Shown here: piece by piece, positions 1 to 5,462 of the stretch
Numbering within the stretch: the stretch's first letter is position 1
How the letters are laid out: each line of letters starts with the position of its first letter
Source of the DNA: Candidatus Gottesmanbacteria bacterium
GTDB taxonomy: Bacteria > Patescibacteriota > Microgenomatia > UBA10105 > UBA927
Direction of reading: 5' to 3'
Assembly: GCA_016218185.1 (NCBI GenBank)
Contig: JACREP010000125.1
Span: 1 to 7,456, forward strand
DNA: 7,456 bases
Made by a program: the position numbers and the translations under genes
Notes under the pieces: model-generated
The model's input: only the letters and a program-made list of their open reading frames with translations
Told to the model about the DNA's origin: nothing
Databases searched by the model: none

Positions 1-90
1 AAATACCAGAACATGCGGGCAGACTACATTAAAGCCTGGTGGAACGTCGTCAATTGGAAGGAAGTTGAAAAACGCTTGGCCGCCGCGTAA
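1..90 (+). CDS. C-terminal tail of an unrecognised protein (5' partial)
   Basis: The first reading frame is open from the left edge to a TAA at 88-90 and gives 29 residues. They are rich in tryptophan and charged residues (a WWNVVNWKEVEKRL stretch) and end in three alanines, which resembles an amphipathic terminal helix. No family can be recognised from so short a piece. The next gene starts only 9 bases after the stop and in the same frame, so the two are probably co-transcribed. I cannot exclude that this frame is only accidentally open, but its position directly before a real gene favours a genuine gene end. Confidence 0.5.
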   Translation, partial: KYQNMRADYIKAWWNVVNWKEVEKRLAAA

Positions 91-99
91 GATGGCTTC

Positions 100-840
100 A
101 TGAAACTCCCCGATCCGTGGAAGCTCAAGTATGAACAGCCCAAGGACGTGGTCCTTTTTGCGGCAAGCCAACTCACGGGAGGGCGTCCGCACCAGGAAGA
201 TTATTTTGTCAATTTCAACGATGAGTGTTTCATTGTAGCAGATGGCGTGGGGGGTATGCCGCATGGCGCGGAGGCAGCTAAACTGGCATGCGAAACTGCC
301 GAGTGGGCGTACCGGCTGGTACGTCAACGGCCGTTTTACTGGAATGCCAAAGATTTTTTTCTCAAACGTATCGTCCGATCCACCAACATGCGGTTGTGGC
401 AGAAGCGCCGGGAGCCGGGGTTTGCTGACGGGTTGGCCACAACGCTTCTTGTTTTTTTGGCGAATGACCGGAGGTTTTGGGTGGGAAGCGTGGGTGATAC
501 GAGCGCATTTCTTTTCCGCGACGCGGCAGTGCGCAAGCTCACAACGGAAGATGTTGACAACCACGGCAACCTGACCAAAATTTTGGGAGTACAGCGGTTT
601 GGTATTGTGCCGCAGATTATACAGGAAAGTTTTCTTGCCGGAGACGTCATCGTGCTGGCCTCCGACGGGGTGGCGCGGTACGTGGCCAACGATGAGATGG
701 CATATGCGCTCAAAGAAACAGGAGCCACGACCCAGCGCATGACGGACGCGGTAGCACAGCTTCTCAAAACTGCCCAAAAAAACGGTTCCACCGACAACAT
801 GACCGCGTTGATTATCAAAAAGATCGCGTTACCGCAATAA
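100..840 (+). CDS. PP2C-family serine/threonine protein phosphatase
   Basis: This 246-residue protein is a single-domain, probably cytosolic, metal-dependent phosphatase (PPM/PP2C) that removes phosphate from Ser/Thr of proteins. The family motifs appear in order: R29-x-x-Q-E-D34 (metal site and phosphate-binding Arg), V46-ADGVGG-52 with the metal ligand D48, the A113-T-T115 strand followed by V-G-D133, L186-A-S-D-G190, and the final G229-S-T-D-N233 that completes the metal centre. All expected acidic ligands are present, so it should be active. Length matches minimal bacterial PP2Cs of the Stp/PrpC type; there is no signal peptide, membrane segment or extra sensory domain. The ATG at 100 is chosen because it is the first in-frame start after the upstream stop and leaves a normal N-terminus; there is no good ribosome-binding site, and a 4-codon ORF (ATG at 92) overlaps the start. 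Such genes are often next to a Hanks-type kinase, but none is visible here. The substrate is unknown. Confidence 0.9.
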   Translation: MKLPDPWKLKYEQPKDVVLFAASQLTGGRPHQEDYFVNFNDECFIVADGVGGMPHGAEAAKLACETAEWAYRLVRQRPFYWNAKDFFLKRIVRSTNMRLWQKRREPGFADGLATTLLVFLANDRRFWVGSVGDTSAFLFRDAAVRKLTTEDVDNHGNLTKILGVQRFGIVPQIIQESFLAGDVIVLASDGVARYVANDEMAYALKETGATTQRMTDAVAQLLKTAQKNGSTDNMTALIIKKIALPQ

Positions 841-858
841 CAGTCTTTTTGTTATACT
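829..858 (+). promoter_or_regulatory. Candidate promoter for gapN, possibly leaderless
   Basis: A good -10 hexamer, TATACT, lies at 853-858. A weak -35 (TTACCG, 829-834) is 18 bases upstream, inside the end of the phosphatase gene. The expected +1, about 12 bases after the first base of the -10, falls on the A of the gapN ATG at 865. A purine-rich AAGG at 860-863 is too close to the ATG to act as a normal Shine-Dalgarno sequence. The alternative is that gapN is read only from an upstream operon promoter and the TATACT is chance. Confidence 0.4.
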
Positions 859-864
859 GAAGGT

Positions 865-2349
865 ATGCCTGCCGAATTTTTTTCAGCCATCAGCAATCAG
901 AAAACTCCTCCCGTGTACAAATTTTTTGACGGGAAAGCGTGGAAAGAAAGCACAAGCGGCAAGACCATCACGGTGCATTCCCCGATACATGGCGAGACGG
1001 TTGGTGAACTTCAATCGGTTACCCCGGGAGAAATTGACCATGTGATGCAATCCGCCTTGACGGCTCAGCCCGCATGGGAGGCAACGCCGCTGAATAAACG
1101 CGTTTCCGTGACACACCTGGCTGCCGATTGGATCCGGCACTTTGAAGATTACCTCACGGCACTGTTGGTTCGCGAAATCGGTAAAACAGACAGCGAGGCC
1201 CGCAGTGAAATAAAAAGAACGGCAGACCTTACAGATTACTTTGCTGATGAAGTGCAATCCATACGAGGTGAGACGCTGGACAGCGATAATTTTCCGGGCT
1301 ATGACAAAGGCAGAATTGCCATGGTGGAGCGGGTGGCGTACGGCGCGGTGGTGGCGATTGCACCATTTAACTATCCGGTAAATCTCGCAGCAAGCAAAAT
1401 CGTCCCGGCACTGCTTATGGGTAACGCAGTTGTCTTTAAGCCGCCGACGCAGGGGGGGATAAGCGGCGTGCATTTAACCCGCATGTTTGAAAAAGCAGGA
1501 GTGCCGGCGGGCATCATCAGTTGTGTGACCGGCGGCGGCACTGACGTCGGCGATTATTTGGCTTCTCATCCAAAGGTTGACGTTATTACATTCACCGGAA
1601 GCAGTGACACCGGGGCGGCGATTGCCCGGAAAGCCGGGATGAAGCCGCTCGTGTTTGAGTGCGGCGGCAACAATCCGGCAGTGGTACTACCCGATGCAGA
1701 CATGAATCTTACTGCGCGCGAAATAATCAAAGGCGGATACCAGTATGCCGGCCAACGGTGCACGGCCATCAAATATGTGCTGGGAAGCCAAGGAGTGCTG
1801 GATCAACTCCTGCCGGTAGTTCTCACCCAGATGGGTGAGTCGGTGAAGATGGGGGATCCACGGAGTCCCGAAACCAAACTGGTTGGGCCGGTGATTTCGG
1901 TAAGTGCTGCGGGGCAGTTTCAACAGTGGATTGATGAGTCAGTCAAACTGGGGGCAAAGATTGTTACTGGCGGTAGCCGCAAGGGCAATTATATGGAGCC
2001 GACCATCCTTACCGGCGTCACACCGGATATGCCGGTGGTTACCCATGAGGTGTTCGGCCCCCTGGTTTCCTTCATTTCTATTAAGAGTATGGATGAAGCA
2101 GTTACCATCATCAATGACTCAATGTTTGGGTTGCAGGCGAGCGTGTTTACCAAAGACGAGGGCACGGGACTTACATTTGCCAAGCAGTTAAACGTCGGTA
2201 CGGTGCAGATAAACGGTTCGCCACAGCGCGGCCCGGACCATTTCCCGTTCCTCGGAGTCAAACGCTCAGGTCTCGGCGTCCAGGGTGTGCGCTATTCCCT
2301 CGAAGCCATGTCCCGTCTCAAACCGGTGGTTATAAATAAACCACAGTAA
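865..2349 (+). CDS. gapN: Non-phosphorylating NADP-dependent glyceraldehyde-3-phosphate dehydrogenase (GapN), aldehyde dehydrogenase superfamily
   Basis: GapN oxidises glyceraldehyde 3-phosphate directly to 3-phosphoglycerate with NADP+, giving NADPH and skipping the GAPDH/phosphoglycerate kinase pair and its ATP. The 494-residue protein has the full ALDH fold. Catalytic landmarks are N169 in APFNYPVNL, K192 in FKPPTQG (cofactor binding), the FTGS strand at 243-246, the general base E265 in FECGG and the nucleophile C299 in AGQRCTAIK. The APFNYPVNL, FKPPTQG, GQRCTAxK and C-terminal QRGPDHFPFLGVKRSG stretches are what separate GapN from general aldehyde dehydrogenases, and the catalytic residues are all offset by 15 from those recalled for the streptococcal enzyme, without internal gaps. 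The offset reflects about 15 extra N-terminal residues, so a later start (GTG at 913) is possible but has no ribosome site. The usual LELGGK(D) around the base is FECGGNN here. It is 24 bases after the phosphatase gene and probably has its own promoter. A different aldehyde substrate cannot be fully excluded. Confidence 0.92.
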   Translation: MPAEFFSAISNQKTPPVYKFFDGKAWKESTSGKTITVHSPIHGETVGELQSVTPGEIDHVMQSALTAQPAWEATPLNKRVSVTHLAADWIRHFEDYLTALLVREIGKTDSEARSEIKRTADLTDYFADEVQSIRGETLDSDNFPGYDKGRIAMVERVAYGAVVAIAPFNYPVNLAASKIVPALLMGNAVVFKPPTQGGISGVHLTRMFEKAGVPAGIISCVTGGGTDVGDYLASHPKVDVITFTGSSDTGAAIARKAGMKPLVFECGGNNPAVVLPDADMNLTAREIIKGGYQYAGQRCTAIKYVLGSQGVLDQLLPVVLTQMGESVKMGDPRSPETKLVGPVISVSAAGQFQQWIDESVKLGAKIVTGGSRKGNYMEPTILTGVTPDMPVVTHEVFGPLVSFISIKSMDEAVTIINDSMFGLQASVFTKDEGTGLTFAKQLNVGTVQINGSPQRGPDHFPFLGVKRSGLGVQGVRYSLEAMSRLKPVVINKPQ

Positions 2350-2360
2350 AAATATCTCCA

Positions 2361-2389
2361 TTGACAATAGGCCCCGCCGGTTTTATAGT
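2361..2389 (+). promoter_or_regulatory. Near-consensus sigma70-type promoter for purA
   Basis: A perfect -35 TTGACA (2361-2366) and a -10 TATAGT (2384-2389) are separated by 17 bases, the ideal spacing, and lie wholly in the gap after gapN. The expected start of transcription is near 2396, leaving a leader of about 18 to 30 bases before the two candidate purA ATGs (2414 and 2426). This is the best promoter in the window and suggests purA is expressed separately from gapN. A dyad overlaps its -10 and +1 region (see separate entry). Confidence 0.65.
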
Positions 2390-2411
2390 GGGTTTCGTCC
2401 TGCCCACTTTT
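2387..2411 (+). other. Inverted repeat over the purA -10/+1 region (operator or weak gapN terminator)
   Basis: AGTGGG (2387-2392) and CCCACT (2403-2408) are perfect inverted repeats separated by 10 bases, followed by a short T run (2408-2411). Read as RNA from gapN it would form a 6-7 bp stem and a T-tract, a weak intrinsic terminator. Read as DNA it spans the last bases of the -10 and the expected start site of the purA promoter, where a repressor would act. With transcription starting near 2396, the purA mRNA itself would hold only one arm, so a purA attenuator is unlikely. Chance is possible for arms this short. Confidence 0.3.
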
Positions 2412-2413
2412 GT

Positions 2414-3955
2414 ATGCTGCCACACATGCGTGCAAGCGGTCTTCTTTCACCCGAAGAACGATTTCTTCATCCCGACCGATATATCGCCGACGACATCGAG
2501 CGAGTTTACAAAAAAAATCACATCGCAGTCGGTTGGCCCAAAGGGAAGAAAAAAATATTTCATGAGGTTCTTCGGCCTCATACGGTATGTGTGGTCGGTG
2601 TAGCATTGGGAGATGAGGGGAAAGGGCGGGTGATTGATAATCTTATTGGGAGTTTACAAAAAACCCGCGGAATAACGGGTATTACGGTCGTACGGTTTCA
2701 AGGGGGTAATAATTCCGGCCATACGGTGGAGGCCAATGGTATTCATTTGGCTCTTCATCAGATTCCCTGCGGGGTCATGTACAAAAAAGCCACGTGTATT
2801 ATGGACCGGGGGATGACGATCAATCCCGTAGATTTAGTTTCGGAGATTCATTATGTTGAAGAGCTGGCAGGAAAAATGAAGGGCAGACTATATTTGTCAC
2901 AAGATGCTCTGCTTAATACCGATTTAGACCGCGCCGAGGAATTATTAAACAGAAAACGGCAGGGGAAAGCAGGGGGCGGGACTGGGAGAGGAATAGGCCC
3001 ATCGTATGCCCATCATTATGACCGGTTGGGACTTCACATATCCGATCTTATAGAAAGCACCTGGAAAGAATTATTAGGGGGTCAGTACGATCGGTACGAA
3101 AAAGAATTTTCATTATACGGTATCCAGCTTTCAACCATTGAAGTTCCGGATTTTCTCAGAACAAAAAAAATGAAAAAAGAGTATAAACGGCTGGTCGGCA
3201 GTAAACAAAAATTCCTCCGGCGTATCGGTCGAGCCCGGCACGAACTCATCGCAAGAAAAATTATCACGAACACCTTTGTTCTCCATAAACGCATATATGA
3301 AAAAAAATCCGAGGCGGTACTATTTGAGGGGGCTCAGGCATTAGGGCTTCATCCTTGGTTGGGAACTCTCCCTGATATCACGGCATCGGACACTTCAATA
3401 TACGGCATACAAACCGGAACCGCGTTTTGGAAGATGCACACTATTGAGGATCGCATAGGAATTTTCAAAATTCCCTACACGTCAAGTGTCGGCGCCCGGC
3501 GCATGCCGACACAGGCGGATAATGAGTGGGCAACACGTGTTCGTGATGAGGCTCATGAATATGGTACGACTACGGGAAGAGCCCGTGATATTTTATTTCC
3601 GGACATCCCGATGCTTTCCTACAATATCCGCATGTCGGGAGTGGAGATGCTTATAGGAACTCATCTTGACGTATCATGGGAAAATGTACGGATACACGTT
3701 TGTACCCATTACGCGGATAAAAAGGGGAATGTTGTTTCCTATCAACCGGGACTGTTGTACCTTAACAATGTCGTGCCTCATTATGTGACGCTGCCCGGTT
3801 GGGACGGAGCATTGGTGCGAAAAGCGAAATCATTTAAGGAGTTACCCGAAAACGCGAAAAAGTTTTTAGCGTTTTTACAACTGCGTCTGGCAATGCCCAT
3901 TACCGCCGTAACAGTCGGTCCTTCACGAGAACATTATATTACAACTCGTTTTTAA
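2414..3955 (+). CDS. purA: Adenylosuccinate synthetase, divergent, with N-terminal extension
   Basis: PurA joins IMP and aspartate using GTP to give adenylosuccinate, the first step from IMP to AMP. The P-loop-like G66-DEGKG-71 carries the catalytic Asp (D67). It is followed by FQGGNNSGHT with the catalytic His (H103), the IMP-site GTGRGIGPSY, FEGAQ, the aspartate-binding loop T385-T-T-G-R-A-R391 with both expected arginines, HLDV for guanine binding, and a final VGPSRE. Core residues are therefore kept. Several signatures differ from the common form: VALGDEGKGR for AQWGDEGKGK, ITASDTS for VTSSNTT, and SVGARRMPTQ for RVGAGPFPTE. At 513 residues it is longer than the usual ~430, mainly because about 55 residues precede the normal start of the fold. 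That extension (LSPEERFLHPDRYIADD and a Lys-rich stretch) is not recognised. The start is uncertain: ATG at 2414 and at 2426 are both in frame and neither has a Shine-Dalgarno sequence; a GTG at codon 60 would remove the extension. Its own promoter lies just upstream. Confidence 0.9.
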   Translation: MLPHMRASGLLSPEERFLHPDRYIADDIERVYKKNHIAVGWPKGKKKIFHEVLRPHTVCVVGVALGDEGKGRVIDNLIGSLQKTRGITGITVVRFQGGNNSGHTVEANGIHLALHQIPCGVMYKKATCIMDRGMTINPVDLVSEIHYVEELAGKMKGRLYLSQDALLNTDLDRAEELLNRKRQGKAGGGTGRGIGPSYAHHYDRLGLHISDLIESTWKELLGGQYDRYEKEFSLYGIQLSTIEVPDFLRTKKMKKEYKRLVGSKQKFLRRIGRARHELIARKIITNTFVLHKRIYEKKSEAVLFEGAQALGLHPWLGTLPDITASDTSIYGIQTGTAFWKMHTIEDRIGIFKIPYTSSVGARRMPTQADNEWATRVRDEAHEYGTTTGRARDILFPDIPMLSYNIRMSGVEMLIGTHLDVSWENVRIHVCTHYADKKGNVVSYQPGLLYLNNVVPHYVTLPGWDGALVRKAKSFKELPENAKKFLAFLQLRLAMPITAVTVGPSREHYITTRF

Positions 3956-4008
3956 GTTTTCGAAAAAATGTACGGAAAACGCGGTAGAGTTTTTCTTTTG
4001 TTTTCACA
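3956..4008. terminator. Convergent intergenic gap with weak terminator-like elements
   Basis: This 53-base, A/T-rich gap separates the ends of purA and guaB. GTTTTC (3956-3961) and GAAAAC (3975-3980) can pair in a weak stem. A T-rich run follows on the + strand (3990-4004), and an A run at 3963-3968 would be a T-tract on the - strand after a 5-bp AAAAC/GTTTT stem. Both converging transcripts must stop about here, but no strong G+C stem is present, so the call rests mostly on position. Confidence 0.3.
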
Positions 4009-5460
4009 TCATTTTAAATCCCGTTTGTTTTCTGTTGCGCCCGCCCCGGTGACGATAATAAATTGTCCCCTTTTTTGCATTTCGGCGATGGTGTGTGCGC
4101 CAACATAGCTCATGCTCGACCGAAGTCCTCCGTCAAAATCATATAGCATTTTAGTAACTGATCCTTTATATGGGGTAGCGATTGCGCGCCCCTCCGGCGT
4201 ATAGTGCTCTCCGTTTGTGGTAGTTCCGCCGATACTTTTACGTTTTTGAAATGCACTCGCAGATGCCATGCCACGGACCAATTTTTTGAGCATTCCGTTC
4301 TCAAGCATCTGCTCGCCCGGACTTTCCCTGGTGCCGGCAAAAAGGCTGCCGACCATCACGCTGTTGGCACCGGCAACAATTGCTTTGGGCAGATCTCCGG
4401 GCTCGCGGATACCGCCATCCGCGATAATAGGAATCGGATGCCGTTTTTTGGCCATCACTCCGGCGACCTCCATGATTGCCGTTATTTGGGGTATCCCTAT
4501 TCCCGCGACATTTCTTGTTTCGCAGACGTATCCCGGCCCGACACCGACTTTTACGCCGTCTGCGCCATTATCATAGATATATCTCGCTCCTTCGGCAGTT
4601 GCGATATTGCCGGCAATGACAGGAGTTTTGATTTTTTCTTTATTTTTCAAACGATTGAGCATTTCCGACGTATATATAAGTCCTCCGTGCGCAATGTCCA
4701 GAACCAACATATCTACACCGGCGTCGATGAGCATGTGAACGCGGTCGATGTCCTGCGATTGCACCCCGATGGCTGCACCAACCATAAGCCTGCCATTCCT
4801 ATCAAATGATGCCTGCGGATATTGCGTTTGGTAAGAAAAATCTTTGAGCGTATAGACACCGACCAGGCGACCTTTCTGATCAATGACTGGAATTTTTTGA
4901 ATTCTATTTGCCCGCATGACCCCGACGGCTTTTTGAGTAGGTGTATCGTTGGTCACCGTTATGATTTTGTTTTTCGGAGTCATTACTTTTGATATCGGAG
5001 ATGTAAGCGGTGCTGTTAAAAAATCGCGGGGAGTTGCGATTCCGACGAACGATCCGTAAAATTTGGTTCCGGAAAAAACGATGACATAGCCGCGGTTACG
5101 TTTTTGCTGCAGACTGATGACTTCACCGATGGTTGTGTCGGCACGCACCAATGGCGGATCATCTTCGATCATGCGAACCAAATCTTTGACTTTTTTGACT
5201 TCATTGGCCTGTTCCTCCGGCGTCATAAACCGGTGAATGATCCCCAAACCCCCGTAAAGCGCCATCGTTATAGCCATTCGGTGTTCCGTCACGGTGTCCA
5301 TGTTTGCCGAAAGAACGGGCAACTTGATGGTCGGGAGTCCGCGAGCTACAAGCGTTGATGGATTTAATTGTTCGCTGCGGCGTGACCGTATGTCGGAAAG
5401 TCTGGGTCTTATTAAGACGTCTGAGTAGGCTAATCCTTGGCCGGTAATTTTATCTGCCAT
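4009..5460 (-). CDS. guaB: IMP dehydrogenase / GMP reductase family protein with paired CBS domains (probable GuaB)
   Basis: IMP dehydrogenase oxidises IMP to XMP with NAD+, the committed step to GMP. Numbering from the ATG at 5460 (483 residues), the (beta/alpha)8 barrel begins with GLAYSDVLIRP and SANMDTVTE (51-59). Two CBS motifs, a regulatory nucleotide-binding Bateman module, occupy about 100-150 and 158-208. The barrel resumes with VLDIAHGG, the phosphate loop and active-site loop GVGPGYVCETR (nucleophile C313, T315), ADGGIREPGD and a GGLRSSMSYVGA helix. Odd points: the loop reads YVCETR rather than the usual SICTTR; the mobile flap (397-424) has no Arg-Tyr dyad though the Glu of PEG (E423) is kept; and the tail ends soon after TGAGATEN, without the usual SHPHD extension. 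A CBS-containing GMP reductase, like mycobacterial GuaB1, is therefore a real alternative, although DIAHG, VAGIGIPQ and the guaA partner favour IMP dehydrogenase. The ATG at 5460 is preferred over 5472 because GGGA lies 7 bases before it; it begins 2 bases after the guaA stop. Confidence 0.87.
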   Translation of the reverse strand: MADKITGQGLAYSDVLIRPRLSDIRSRRSEQLNPSTLVARGLPTIKLPVLSANMDTVTEHRMAITMALYGGLGIIHRFMTPEEQANEVKKVKDLVRMIEDDPPLVRADTTIGEVISLQQKRNRGYVIVFSGTKFYGSFVGIATPRDFLTAPLTSPISKVMTPKNKIITVTNDTPTQKAVGVMRANRIQKIPVIDQKGRLVGVYTLKDFSYQTQYPQASFDRNGRLMVGAAIGVQSQDIDRVHMLIDAGVDMLVLDIAHGGLIYTSEMLNRLKNKEKIKTPVIAGNIATAEGARYIYDNGADGVKVGVGPGYVCETRNVAGIGIPQITAIMEVAGVMAKKRHPIPIIADGGIREPGDLPKAIVAGANSVMVGSLFAGTRESPGEQMLENGMLKKLVRGMASASAFQKRKSIGGTTTNGEHYTPEGRAIATPYKGSVTKMLYDFDGGLRSSMSYVGAHTIAEMQKRGQFIIVTGAGATENKRDLK

Positions 5461-5462
5461 AA

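Noticed and set aside
336..818. Long open frame antisense to the phosphatase gene
   Set aside because: It lies wholly opposite a gene with clear PP2C motifs and shows no family motif of its own.
883..1473. 196-codon open frame antisense to gapN
   Set aside because: Opposite highly conserved aldehyde dehydrogenase sequence; composition is rich in Cys, His and Arg, typical of antisense translation.
2326..2344. GTGGTT/AACCAC hairpin at the end of gapN as terminator
   Set aside because: The stem lies inside the coding end, has only 6 pairs and is not followed by a T run.
2414..3955. PurZ (phage 2-aminoadenylosuccinate synthetase of the Z-genome pathway) instead of PurA
   Set aside because: PurZ proteins are reported to lack the catalytic Asp of the GDEGKG motif; it is kept here (D67), and the neighbours are cellular genes rather than phage genes.
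4204..4809. 201-codon open frame antisense to guaB
   Set aside because: Overlaps the conserved catalytic barrel of guaB on the other strand and has no recognisable domain.
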